44,103 bases of DNA from Caballeronia glathei (GTDB taxonomy: Bacteria; Pseudomonadota; Gammaproteobacteria; Burkholderiales; Burkholderiaceae), in assembly GCF_000698595.1 (NCBI RefSeq), contig NZ_JFHC01000066.1, forward strand, positions 1-44,103, in the 5' to 3' direction. Positions 25,534-34,176 of the stretch are shown here, one piece after another. Made by a program: the position numbers and the translations under genes. Within the stretch, counting starts at the first letter, position 1; each line of letters opens with the position of its first letter. The notes under the pieces are model-generated. The model did no database searches, had not been told where the DNA came from, and saw only the letters and a program-made list of their open reading frames with translations.

Positions 25534-25995
25534 TCAGGCCTTCAGGGTCGCAGCGGCTTCGTGGATGGCCGCGCGGATGCGGGTATAGGTCGCACAGCGG
25601 CAGAGATTGCCGTTCATCGCGGCGTCGATGTCGGCGTCGGTGGGCGTGGCGTTATGTTCGAGCAAGGCTGTCGCGGACATGATCTGTCCGGACTGACAGT
25701 ACCCGCACTGCGGCACCTGCAGCTTGACCCACGCGGCCTGGATGGCTTTCGCGGGCCGGCTTTCGATGCCTTCGATGGTCGTGATGCGCTTGCCCGCGAT
25801 GGCCGCGAGCGGCAGCACGCATGAGCGGGTGGCTTCGCCTTCCAGATGAACCGTGCAGGCGCCGCACTGCGCCATGCCGCAGCCGAACTTCGTGCCGTGC
25901 AGGCCCGCGTTCTCGCGGATTGCCCAGAGGAGCGGCGTGGTGGGATCGGCATCGAGCGTAACGCTCTTGCCGTTGAGAACAAACGAGGTGGACAT
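25534..25995 (-). CDS. [2Fe-2S] small subunit of the molybdenum dehydrogenase (IorA-like)
   Basis: The 153-residue protein carries two iron-sulfur clusters. The N-terminal ferredoxin-like one is CGMAQCGACTVH plus a further Cys (ATRSC), and the C-terminal helical one is QCGYCQSGQI with NLCRCATY. It passes electrons from the molybdenum subunit encoded two bases downstream. The start MSTSFVLNGKSVTL is the family start; the longer frame to 26088 adds an unrelated leader. It has no signal of its own, fitting piggy-back Tat export with the large subunit. Confidence 0.92.
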   Translation of the reverse strand: MSTSFVLNGKSVTLDADPTTPLLWAIRENAGLHGTKFGCGMAQCGACTVHLEGEATRSCVLPLAAIAGKRITTIEGIESRPAKAIQAAWVKLQVPQCGYCQSGQIMSATALLEHNATPTDADIDAAMNGNLCRCATYTRIRAAIHEAAATLKA

Positions 25996-26310
25996 TGAAC
26001 CTCTCCGAGGGGAAAGCCCGAACTTGGCGCCGGGTCTAGGCGGCATTTTGACCGACCGGCTGGCATTATCGCTTACACAATCCTGCAAAAATATTGATCA
26101 ATGCTGCAAATCCTGCAGCCCAGATCAGCCGTGCAACTCGATCACCACTTTGCCTGCCAACGGCGGTCAACTGCAACCCTGCTTGCCCCGCGCTCGGCGA
26201 ACGGCCGCTTCCGCGCGATTCCCAGGGCCGGAGTCGAACCTGAAGAGCCAGCCTGTCCCGAACGGGAGATGTTGCTGCGACCAACTCCCTTACGACTCAT
26301 CAGCCCCGCA

Positions 26311-26496
26311 CTACTTCACTGGCTCTTTGGGGACGACGTCCGCCAGCTGGTCAAGGGGCGCGGTTTCGTCTGGTTCGATGATGGTAGCGAGACCGGTCTC
26401 TGATCCGGCATGGCGTTCAAATAAGGCCAGAAGTTCAGGGCGAAGTCCGTCGCCGCGTTGGGCAGCGAGAGCGTGAAGCGAGAGAAATGGCAACAT
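26311..26496 (-). CDS. Possible small hypothetical protein (61 aa)
   Basis: ATG 26496 is preceded by TGGAG eight bases upstream. The frame starts MLPFLSLHALAAQRGDGL and ends in VVPKEPVK. There is no recognised domain; the N-terminus is mildly hydrophobic. Support is the ribosome-binding site only. The flanks 25996-26310 and 26497-26867 contain no other supportable gene. Confidence 0.35.
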   Translation of the reverse strand: MLPFLSLHALAAQRGDGLRPELLALFERHAGSETGLATIIEPDETAPLDQLADVVPKEPVK

Positions 26497-26867
26497 AGTC
26501 GAACTCCAGTCGATGAAAGACAGGTCAACGCGATGTCGCTGAAAGAATTGACATATCGGGTGCGTGTCGAACGCACCTTGCGTCGTCCGCCGACCTCGGC
26601 TAATGCGGGATCGAATGATCGATTTATGGCGGCAGCTCGATACACACACTCGCTTTCTTGCTATTTGATTTCTGTAAACGGAAATCCTCGCTTGACGCAT
26701 ACCGTTTTGTCGCTCTTGACCGCTCCCGCCTGATGCTCCGCAGCTACGCGGAGGGCGAGTAATACGGCAAGAAACGGGGGGCCGTTGACTGCTTGCCTCG
26801 ATATTGTTCAGGCAGAGAGAGGCGATCGTGCTTCTCTTTTACGACCACAGTCAATGAGGAATTCACC

Positions 26868-27317
26868 ATGTCCAAAGAAGATGACAACAAGGCCATCGTA
26901 GGCCGCTGGTTCACCGATTTCTGGGGCAAGACCTGCAACCTCGACATCGTCGACCAACTTGCTGCGCCTGACATGCTTCTGCACTACTCGCTGCACGAGC
27001 CGCGTCGTGGCCGCGACGACATCAAAGCATTCATGACCGGTTTCCGCGAAGCATTCCCGGACCTCAACTTCTGGGGTGCCGCTGATCTCATCGCCGAGGG
27101 GGACTACGTAGTCGGCCGTTGGGAGGGCGGTGGCACGCATAACGGTCCGGCGTTCAACGATTTCCTCGTCGGATCGTTGCCGGCTGCGACCGGCCGGAAA
27201 ATGCGATTCACGGGCACGACCGTGCTCCGGCTCAAAGACGGCAAGATCGTTGAAGAAATCGGCCTGGATGACGGTGTGACCGCGCTGCAGCAGCTCGGAC
27301 TCATCAAGGCGGCGTGA
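26868..27317 (+). CDS. SnoaL-like polyketide-cyclase/ester-cyclase family protein
   Basis: The 149-residue protein has the NTF2-like SnoaL pattern: KAIVGRWFTDFWG, a LHYSLHEPRRGRDDIKAFMTGFREAFPDLNF core, the IAEGDYVVGRWEGGGTHNG strand and RLKDGKIVEEIGLDDG near the end. These small alpha+beta barrels bind or isomerise cyclic compounds; the ester-cyclase branch lacks a known substrate. GAGGAATT precedes the ATG. It stands alone, and nearby genes do not suggest polyketide synthesis. Confidence 0.82.
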   Translation: MSKEDDNKAIVGRWFTDFWGKTCNLDIVDQLAAPDMLLHYSLHEPRRGRDDIKAFMTGFREAFPDLNFWGAADLIAEGDYVVGRWEGGGTHNGPAFNDFLVGSLPAATGRKMRFTGTTVLRLKDGKIVEEIGLDDGVTALQQLGLIKAA

Positions 27318-27568
27318 TCGAAGGCGCAGCGCGTCCGATATCTTTTGGCAACGCCGGGTGCATCCAACGCGACAACGGGCCTGGGAGCAACCCAGCCCGC
27401 TTTATGAGCATGACGACAACCGTGAAGGTCAACCCTGAAGCAAAAAGCCGTCATTCGCAGCGACAGCGTTGACCTTCGCTTCTTGGCCCGATTTGCGCCG
27501 AAGTGATCCCTTGGAGTCGTTACAATGATCGAGATGAGTCACCCTCTCAACTGCATCGAGTACGAGCC

Positions 27569-28273
27569 ATGCTGATCTCCTCTTTCTGGAGTGGAGACGC
27601 CATCCGCAGTCGCCGCGTTAGCGACGTCGTACTATCAGGCACCGTCGACGTGCCTGCGCCCCCTGCACGTCTGCTTGCAGATTGGGAAAGGGAGACATCG
27701 TCGCGCATGGTCCTGGAGCCCGGTGACGTCGAGGCGATGCCTTTGGCGCGAGCGCGGGCACGCTGGCCGGACTACAGGCGCTGCGTACAGGCAATGTCCG
27801 ATTGGACATGCGCGCTTGGACTGCCCGCGGTACTTGCATCAAGTGATGTAGCCCTTATGGCCTGCCGCGGCGCGAGGTACCACCATGACGGTGTGCAATA
27901 CGGCGGTGCGGCCTTTTGCAATCTCTTCCTGAGCGAGGACAGGGGACTGGACTTGCATTTTCCCTCTTTGGGCCATCGCATTCCTCTGACCCGGGGAACC
28001 GCAGTGATATTCGATACTGGCCAGCCTCATGGCGTCATTCAGCGCGGCAGCAGCGGTTTTAACGCGGCCGACTTCGCACCTGACCAGGATTGCATCCAGC
28101 TATTCCTGACCTGGGAGCTTCCCATCGAAGATACCCATGTTGGGCACGCACTGAAGGTTGCGTTCGACATTGACCCGTCGACGTCGTTACAACTGGATGC
28201 GGAGCAAGTCCGGCTGAACGGCGAACCGGCCATCGTGTGCCCCGATTCCGGTCGCTGGTGCCGCGTAGACTGA
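27569..28273 (+). CDS. Fe(II)/2-oxoglutarate oxygenase-like protein
   Basis: I do not recognise the exact family. The 234-residue protein contains a plausible 2-histidine-1-carboxylate site: His105-His106-Asp107 in ARYHHDGVQ and His154 in FDTGQPHGVIQRG. Arg159 follows where a 2-oxoglutarate-binding Arg could sit. Between them are beta strands (FCNLFLSEDRGLDLHFP) of double-stranded-helix type. Neither possible start (GTG 27503 or ATG 27569) has a strong ribosome-binding site; I use the ATG. No operon partner is seen. Activity is inference from the motif. Confidence 0.5.
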   Translation: MLISSFWSGDAIRSRRVSDVVLSGTVDVPAPPARLLADWERETSSRMVLEPGDVEAMPLARARARWPDYRRCVQAMSDWTCALGLPAVLASSDVALMACRGARYHHDGVQYGGAAFCNLFLSEDRGLDLHFPSLGHRIPLTRGTAVIFDTGQPHGVIQRGSSGFNAADFAPDQDCIQLFLTWELPIEDTHVGHALKVAFDIDPSTSLQLDAEQVRLNGEPAIVCPDSGRWCRVD

Positions 28274-28495
28274 TCGTCAGGATCACACCCCTGCGTTACG
28301 CTGACCGGGTGGACAGGCCTTCACGCCATGCGACGGACGAATGTTCCCTTCCTCGTCCGATTGCAGGCGCTGGCAAAGGACTGGTTGCGTGTCGGCCATA
28401 TGTCGCCGTCCGAATTCCCCTGGCAAGAACATCCGTGTCTTGCCGGTTCAATGTGTGAACAGCTTCGGTTTTCCCAAGTCGAGGCTTAGCGCGCA

Positions 28496-29092
28496 TCAGA
28501 GAAACGGCGAAATATTCGCCATCGCGCGCGTTACGTAGACCTCCTTCTCCCCTACCGGCGCCACATAGTGAATCGCGCTACGTGCAGCCTCGACGCCTGC
28601 CAGACGTGCGATGAACCACGCCGCCAGATACTGCGACGACAGGCACCCGCCAGCGGTCGCGACGTTTCCCCTGGCGACGAACGGCTGATTGAGCACAGCC
28701 ACACCGGCCTCCTCGACCCACGGCCTGGTGGTCAGGTCCGTGCAGGCCGGAACGTCGTCCAGCAGGCCCAGCCTGGCAAGGATTAGCGTGCCCGAGCACT
28801 GCGCGCCCAGCAGCTGGCGCGTCGGGTCGAACCTCAGTTGCGACATCAACTTCGCATCGGCGACGACGTCCCGCGTCCGTATCCCGCTACCCACCAGTAC
28901 AGCGTCCGCTTCGCAGGCGTCCGCGAGCGACGCTTGCGCCTCCATCACCACTCCGTTCATCGAACGCACCTTGGCCGCCGGACTGGCGATCGACACCCGC
29001 CAGCCGGGTTGCTTGACCCGGTTGAGGATGCCGAGCGCGATCAGCGAGTCGAGTTCGTTGAAACCTTCGAAGGTCAGGATGGCGATGTGCAT
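28496..29092 (-). CDS. DJ-1/PfpI (ThiJ) family protein
   Basis: The 198-residue alpha/beta protein starts MHIAILTFEGFNELDSLIALG. It carries the nucleophile elbow GAQCSGTLILA with Cys99 and an upstream acidic residue near 17, as in DJ-1/PfpI proteins (glyoxalase, amidase-like or isonitrile-hydratase-like activities). It has no helix-turn-helix domain, so it is not an AraC/GlxA regulator. It is divergent from a MocR-type regulator across a short AT-rich gap of about 90 bp, a common arrangement for regulator and target. Confidence 0.88.
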   Translation of the reverse strand: MHIAILTFEGFNELDSLIALGILNRVKQPGWRVSIASPAAKVRSMNGVVMEAQASLADACEADAVLVGSGIRTRDVVADAKLMSQLRFDPTRQLLGAQCSGTLILARLGLLDDVPACTDLTTRPWVEEAGVAVLNQPFVARGNVATAGGCLSSQYLAAWFIARLAGVEAARSAIHYVAPVGEKEVYVTRAMANISPFL

Positions 29093-29181
29093 GGGGCCTC
29101 GCGCGAATGGAGTCGTTGAATTGCGCCATCGTAGAGCCGATAATCAATACAATCAAATAATTGTCATGGATACATTCCGGT

Positions 29182-30513
29182 ATGCCTCAACCCCGCTACA
29201 AGCAACTGGTCGACCGGCTCGCGGCCGATATCCGTGCGGGTCGGCTGCGTCCCGGGACGCGGCTGCCAACGCACCGCGATCTTGCGGCTCGCGAAGGACT
29301 GGCGCTGGTCACGGCCACGCGCGTCTACGCGGAACTGCAAGCGATGGGCCTCGTGAGCGGAGAAACCGGTCGCGGCACGTTCGTCAAGGAGGCGCTCCCT
29401 CGCGGTCAAGGCATTGATCTGCATGCATGGAGCGCTGATACCGTGGACCTGAACTTCAACAATCCCTCGTTGCCGGATCAGGCAGACCTACTTCGGGCAG
29501 CGCTACGCCAGCTCGCGGCAGCAGGCGACCTGGAGGCCCTGCTTCGATACCAGCCCCACGGCGGGCGCGAGCACGAGCGGGCGACCGTGGCGCGCCACCT
29601 CGGTGGCCGAGGACCGGCGGTATCGGCTGAAACCGTATTGCTCGTGAGCGGTGCGCAGCACGGGCTGACGACAACCGCCATGGCCTTGTTCGAACCCGGC
29701 GACGTGGTAGCCGTGGATGCCCTGACGTACCCGGGATTCAAGCTCGCCGCCGAGGCCAACCGGCTGGAACTCGCCCCAATTCCCGCCGCTGGGCGCGGCC
29801 CGGATCTGGACGCCTTGGCGGCGCTGTGCAGGCGACGGCGAGTACGCGCCGTGTACGCGATGCCGACGCTCCATAACCCGCTCGGCTGGGTGATGAGCGC
29901 AAGGCGACGCAGGGAGCTGGTCGCCATCGCCCGGCAGCATGGGCTGATCGTCATCGAGGACGCGGCCTACGCGTTCCTGGCGGAAGGTGCTCCGCCTCCG
30001 TTGGCATCGCTCGCTCCAGAGACGACGGTCTATGTCTCGAGCTTGTCCAAGAGTGTCGCGACCGGGCTGCGCGTCGGCTTCGTCCGTGCCCCGCGTGAAT
30101 GGACGCCCAGGCTCGAACGAGCGATCCGGGCAACGACCTGGAACACCCCGGCAACGATGACCGCTATCGCCTGCGGCTGGATCGAGGACGGCACCGTGGC
30201 AAGGCTTGAAGCCGACAAGCGGCGCGATGCCACGCTGCGTCAGGGCCTTGCCACTGAAATCCTGGCCGGGCTGAAACGGGTCAGCCATCCCGCGTCGTAC
30301 TTCGTCTGGCTTCCTCTGCCACAGGAGGTTCGGGCAGACGCGATCGCGATGGCGTTGATGCGCGAGCACGTTTCCGTGTCGACGGCCCATCCGTTTTCGA
30401 CGTCGGCGCATGTGCCTCATGCCATTCGCCTGGCACTCGGCTCCGTCAGCCTGTCCACGCTAGAGCGGTCCTTGCAAACGGTGGCCCGCGTCGTTGCCGA
30501 CCAGACCTATTGA
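29182..30513 (+). CDS. MocR-type regulator (GntR helix-turn-helix fused to PLP aminotransferase domain)
   Basis: In this 443-residue protein, residues about 1-70 form a GntR winged helix (YKQLVDRLAADIRAGRLRPG, then LPTHRDLAAREGL). From about 95 on is a fold-type I aminotransferase domain; the PLP lysine is Lys290 in VSSLSKSVATGLRVGF. MocR regulators sense PLP or amino compounds and often control a divergent gene, here the DJ-1/PfpI gene. The ATG at 29182 (MPQPRYKQL) is used rather than the TTG 21 bases upstream. Confidence 0.92.
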   Translation: MPQPRYKQLVDRLAADIRAGRLRPGTRLPTHRDLAAREGLALVTATRVYAELQAMGLVSGETGRGTFVKEALPRGQGIDLHAWSADTVDLNFNNPSLPDQADLLRAALRQLAAAGDLEALLRYQPHGGREHERATVARHLGGRGPAVSAETVLLVSGAQHGLTTTAMALFEPGDVVAVDALTYPGFKLAAEANRLELAPIPAAGRGPDLDALAALCRRRRVRAVYAMPTLHNPLGWVMSARRRRELVAIARQHGLIVIEDAAYAFLAEGAPPPLASLAPETTVYVSSLSKSVATGLRVGFVRAPREWTPRLERAIRATTWNTPATMTAIACGWIEDGTVARLEADKRRDATLRQGLATEILAGLKRVSHPASYFVWLPLPQEVRADAIAMALMREHVSVSTAHPFSTSAHVPHAIRLALGSVSLSTLERSLQTVARVVADQTY

Positions 30514-31186
30514 CCCGCGGATGCCGCGGCGCAATCCGACAGACATCGCCCGCCAAAGCGCGACGAGAGATTGTGGGCGCTTCTTCGCACATGGCGAATT
30601 CATGGCGCGACGCCAGGTTTCGGGTTCCTGGTCCTGCCGGGTTTGCGAGACGAGTATTCCGAGGTGCATGGTCTTGCTCCAGACCTAGGTGTCGGAGACG
30701 TCCCGCATCGCGCTTGCAGCGACGACCTTATGTTCCGGGACGAGTTCGTCGCGTACAGAGCTTTGCTCCGATACGCTGTCTTTTCGCTTTTGGTTGAGAC
30801 GGTCGTCGCATGTCGACCCGTTGCGATCCTTAAATTCGAGCGTCGCCGCAATCGCGGATGTGAGTGCAACTCCCGGTCATTGGATCGCGCGCTGACCTTT
30901 CGACAGTCGGAGAGGCGTCCATCGAAGCTGGAAGAAAGATAAACGGCGGCAGTCCGTCGCTCGAGAGACTGCGCGTGTTGATTCAGACCGAACGGTCGCG
31001 GATGGGATCTATCGGGCAGTGGCGCATGACCGCCATGAAAGCGCCCGGCGTTGCGCCCGCGCGTCCCGTCGAGCGTCGGACCATGCTGACGATGCCGCGG
31101 ATAACGCCTATGCTTAACTGCATTCGCCGTTCCGTTGATACGAAGAAGCCTGATGCCATTCCTGTCCGCGCATGGAGCAAGCGCCA
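30514..31186. other. Intergenic stretch of about 670 bp with no supportable gene
   Basis: Frames on both strands are open for up to about 200 codons because of base composition. Their products are Arg/Ser-rich with no known domain and no ribosome-binding site. I see no transposase remnant, RNA gene or repeat. Confidence 0.4.
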
Positions 31187-31969
31187 ATGATGAACACCTG
31201 GTTGCATGACCTGCCATTGTGGCAAATGACACTCGTTACTTTTGGTGCGACATTTCTCGTGGGAACGGCGATCCACGTCGTCACCAGCTGGCTTGCTGCC
31301 GGTCAGCATGGGCGGTCATTGATGGCGATTTCGCCCGGCTTGCTGTCTCCAATCGGTGTCATCTTCGGCTTGCTCATGGCGTTTACTGCCGCGCAGGTCT
31401 GGAACGATACGGAGCGCGCCAATGTCGCCGTCGCGACGGAAGCCGGTGCGCTAAGATCAGTTGTCGTCCTGTCTGCCGTCTTGCCAGAAGAGGCACAGAG
31501 CCAGCTGCGAACGCTGGTTCGGGATTACATCGAGTACACGATAGCGACCGAATGGCCAATGATGGCGCAAGGAGCCGTCACACTGAAAATAAGTCCCCCT
31601 GCGTTGAACAAGGCGCTTCAGTTCACGCTTTCCCTGGTGGCAAATACGCCTGGACAGCAGACCGCGCAGCGCCAGGTGGCGACGTCCCTGGAACAGGCCC
31701 TGGACGCTCGTCGCCAGCGTATTCTGGTTAGCCGCTCCGAAGTTAGCGGGGTCAAGTGGGCATGCCTGATTTTTATGGCCATCTGCCTGCTGTTCGCAAT
31801 CGCCCTGGTTCATTGTGAGAACCGGCTGACCTCTGCCGTAGCAATCGGGCTTTTTTCAGCGGGACTCGCAACGACCATGCTGCTGATCCTTTCGCACGAT
31901 CGCCCCTTTTCCGGTGTCGTCGCCGTGGCGCCCGAACCGCTATTGCAGGTCATGCCTGCGGATCGCTGA
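31187..31969 (+). CDS. DUF4239 membrane protein
   Basis: The 260-residue protein has four hydrophobic segments. Two are near the N-terminus (MTLVTFGATFLVGTAIHVV and SPIGVIFGLLMAFTAAQVW) and two near the C-terminus (WACLIFMAICLLFAIALVH and AIGLFSAGLATTMLLIL). A helical cytoplasmic region lies between them, which is the DUF4239 (bestrophin-like) layout. WNDTERANVAVATEAGAL is a typical conserved segment. I use ATG 31187 because GGAG of the preceding in-frame ATGGAG (31172) is well spaced for it. Function unknown; anion-channel activity is only suggested by fold. Confidence 0.78.
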   Translation: MMNTWLHDLPLWQMTLVTFGATFLVGTAIHVVTSWLAAGQHGRSLMAISPGLLSPIGVIFGLLMAFTAAQVWNDTERANVAVATEAGALRSVVVLSAVLPEEAQSQLRTLVRDYIEYTIATEWPMMAQGAVTLKISPPALNKALQFTLSLVANTPGQQTAQRQVATSLEQALDARRQRILVSRSEVSGVKWACLIFMAICLLFAIALVHCENRLTSAVAIGLFSAGLATTMLLILSHDRPFSGVVAVAPEPLLQVMPADR

Positions 31970-32084
31970 TCATTTGCGCGTGTTTGGGCTCGTTTCGGAC
32001 TAGAAGACTAAAGCCCGGACGTGCCATTTTCAGCAGATCGGTCGACGGCCAGGCGGTTGCGCATCAAGCGGATCGGCATCGAAA

Positions 32085-32387
32085 TTACGAAGGCAACTCC
32101 GACAATACGATGCGTTCTCCGTTCTCGGGCCGGTCACTTTCGTGAACAGCACGTCGGATCCGCCGCTTGCCGAGTTCAAACGCAAGCGTCATTTGTTTCG
32201 CTGACTCGTTTGCCGCTCCGAGTTGCGCGAGCACCGTCGGCGCCGGCAGTGCGTATGCAGCGTATCCCCAGCCAAAGCCATAGACGGAGAACCATAACTC
32301 GGACGGATCGACAAGCATGGGTGCAGTGACTTGAAGGTCAGGCGATAGTGCGCCCGGCACTGTCTGATCAATCGATGGCTCGTTCAT
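32085..32387 (-). CDS. Hypothetical protein (100 aa)
   Basis: ATG 32387 has GGAGA six bases upstream. The product starts MNEPSIDQTVPGALSPDLQV and has an aromatic, small-residue stretch (LWFSVYGFGWGYAAYALPAP) followed by a basic helix ending KRRIRRAV. The family is not recognised. The AYALPAPTVLAQLGAANESAKQ stretch suggests a peripheral or granule-associated protein, but that is a guess. Confidence 0.55.
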   Translation of the reverse strand: MNEPSIDQTVPGALSPDLQVTAPMLVDPSELWFSVYGFGWGYAAYALPAPTVLAQLGAANESAKQMTLAFELGKRRIRRAVHESDRPENGERIVLSELPS

Positions 32388-32710
32388 CGCCGTCTCCGTG
32401 CAGAAATGACATGAGCGCCTCTTATACCCTATCTCGGCCCCACCTTGCAGCAACGCCCGGAGAGTGCAGATTTGCGCGCGCTAGCGAAAGGAATGTAATC
32501 AGAGCATAGGCGACGGCGCTGTCCGGATCGCTAAAACCGAGCGGATTTCGGCATATGCGCCGGGGTGCAATTGCAGGCACGGGTGCATGCTCGTGCGGCG
32601 GCCGGAACGGTATGGATGAAATAATTGCTTAAAAACAAGCGCGCCACCCGTGCAGGGCGCACTGCGGCGGTGGTGAGCGAGATGCACATCGCCGTGTGGC
32701 TGCGTGTTCG
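32388..32710. other. Intergenic stretch with no supportable gene (about 320 bp)
   Basis: It contains one minus-strand frame (to 32499) with no ribosome-binding site or recognisable product, and a short GCGCC/GGCGC hairpin near 32640. Nothing else was seen. Confidence 0.35.
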
Positions 32711-32863
32711 TCACAGATCCTTTGCGGCCCTCAACGACGCAAGCTTGTGAACCGTGCGCGTTCCGTCGAGTAAGCAGTGGAATAACTGATGCCCGTCATG
32801 CGGCGCGGTCCCGACCTGGAAGTAGTGCGACTCCCGAACGGAGGAGACTATTATTGGTTTCAT
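32711..32863 (-). CDS. Possible small hypothetical protein (50 aa)
   Basis: The frame starts MKPIIVSSVRESHYFQVGT and ends AAKDL. It has plausible protein composition but no clear ribosome-binding site. It is divergent from the NCS1 permease gene, only 20 bp away, so its start would lie in that gene's promoter region. Low confidence. Confidence 0.3.
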   Translation of the reverse strand: MKPIIVSSVRESHYFQVGTAPHDGHQLFHCLLDGTRTVHKLASLRAAKDL

Positions 32864-32883
32864 AATTATCGGATCACGCAACC

Positions 32884-34176
32884 ATGAATATCCGTAGTGA
32901 ATCGAATGACAGCGCGGCCGTCCAGCCAATACCCCTATCACGACGCCGCGGACTCGTCTTTCCTGCATTCGCCTGGTTGGGATTCACATCGGCATTCGCC
33001 TCCATCGTTATTGGTAGTCTTCTGCAATCGAAGCTTGGAACGCTCGATGCACTCGCCGCAGCGATTCTCGGCAATTGGATTCTCTTCGTGTATTCGGCGG
33101 CAATAGGATTCGCCGCCGGCCGGTGGGGGCTGAGTTCCCAACTCACACTGGCAGCGGTCTTCGGCCGATGGGGCGCCCTTGTCCCGGGAATCCTGCTGGG
33201 ATCGCTGGTAACCGGCTGGTTCGCCTTTCACGTCGTCCTCACCGCGACGATCCTGCTGAATGCACTGCACTTTTCCGGCGCCCCTGCGATCGTCATCAGC
33301 GTCATCGGTGTGGCATTCGCGGCGCCTGTCATCGCCCGGCTCAGCCATGGTTTCAATATGACCGCCATCGCATTTCCCGCGATGATCCTGTTCGGCGGCA
33401 CCGTCATCGCACATTACCTGATGCCGAAATGGACCGTGCTGCTGGACGGCTCGATCGGCGGAACGCTGCCTTTCGGAACGGGCGTTTGCATCGCGTTTGG
33501 CATATTCGTCGTGAGCGGCACGATGACCGGTGACATCGTTCGCTATTGCCGGACCGGCAACGAGGCCGTTCTGGCCACCGCGTTTGCCTTTCTCCTGTCC
33601 AATTTGCCGTTCCTGATCCTGGGCGTGCTGATCGCGGCGGCCGGCATCAAGGTCGGCGATCTCTTCGCGGGCAATGACGCGCTCTCGTTTTTTCTATTGG
33701 CGCTCGTCGTCGTATCCAACTGGACGACCTGCGATGCCTGCATAAGTAACGCGAGCGTTACGCTGAAGAGCGCATTTCCAAAGCTGTCCTGGATCATTGC
33801 GTCGGCCGCTGCCGCGCTATTGGGGATTCTCATGGCTGTGATGGACGCGGTCGGTGATGTATTCGGCTGGGCTCTTTTCCTCTCGGCGATCGTTCCGCCA
33901 ATCGGCGGTGTGATTGTCGCCGACTACTACGTGCTGCGAGTGCGCGTGGGCTTTTCGCGCTTCCGGGCGGCGCCCGTGAACGTCGCAGGATTGGCGGCCA
34001 TCGCAGCGGGCGTCGGGGCGGCGTTTCTTGCTCGCCAGATTGTTCCCGGCATGATCGCACCTTTGATCGGCGCCCCTTTGGCCGGCAGCGTGTATCTCGT
34101 CCTGGCAAGGCTCGCCCCGAGCCGTCTGGGAACGGACCTCGGTGCCGCCCCTCACGGAACGGAAGCGCTCGATTGA
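32884..34176 (+). CDS. NCS1-family (cytosine/purine-type) permease
   Basis: The 430-residue, 12-segment membrane protein resembles CodB-like NCS1 carriers: WLGFTSAFASIVIGS in helix 1, a GTMTGDIVRYCRTGNEA loop (SG-x-x-x-x-D-x-x-R-Y signature) and FLSAIVPPIGGVIVADYYVLR near the C-terminus. NCS1 proteins import nucleobases, allantoin, hydantoins or related ring compounds with H+ or Na+. The stop overlaps the next gene (a TTG start at 34173), so permease and histidine kinase are translationally coupled, hinting that the kinase monitors transport or its substrate. Confidence 0.88.
   Translation: MNIRSESNDSAAVQPIPLSRRRGLVFPAFAWLGFTSAFASIVIGSLLQSKLGTLDALAAAILGNWILFVYSAAIGFAAGRWGLSSQLTLAAVFGRWGALVPGILLGSLVTGWFAFHVVLTATILLNALHFSGAPAIVISVIGVAFAAPVIARLSHGFNMTAIAFPAMILFGGTVIAHYLMPKWTVLLDGSIGGTLPFGTGVCIAFGIFVVSGTMTGDIVRYCRTGNEAVLATAFAFLLSNLPFLILGVLIAAAGIKVGDLFAGNDALSFFLLALVVVSNWTTCDACISNASVTLKSAFPKLSWIIASAAAALLGILMAVMDAVGDVFGWALFLSAIVPPIGGVIVADYYVLRVRVGFSRFRAAPVNVAGLAAIAAGVGAAFLARQIVPGMIAPLIGAPLAGSVYLVLARLAPSRLGTDLGAAPHGTEALD

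Noticed and set aside
26210..26300. tRNA-like stretch on the minus strand (a GGTTCGACTCC T-loop-like segment)
   Set aside because: The T-arm stem does not pair over five bases, no acceptor stem or proper anticodon arm can be drawn, and no CCA end is present.
30600..31232. 210-codon minus-strand frame
   Set aside because: Arg/Ser-rich product without domain or ribosome-binding site, overlapping the start of the DUF4239 gene.
32640..32662. GCGCC/GGCGC hairpin as a terminator
   Set aside because: The stem is only five base pairs with a ten-base loop and no T-run, and no gene ends close by.
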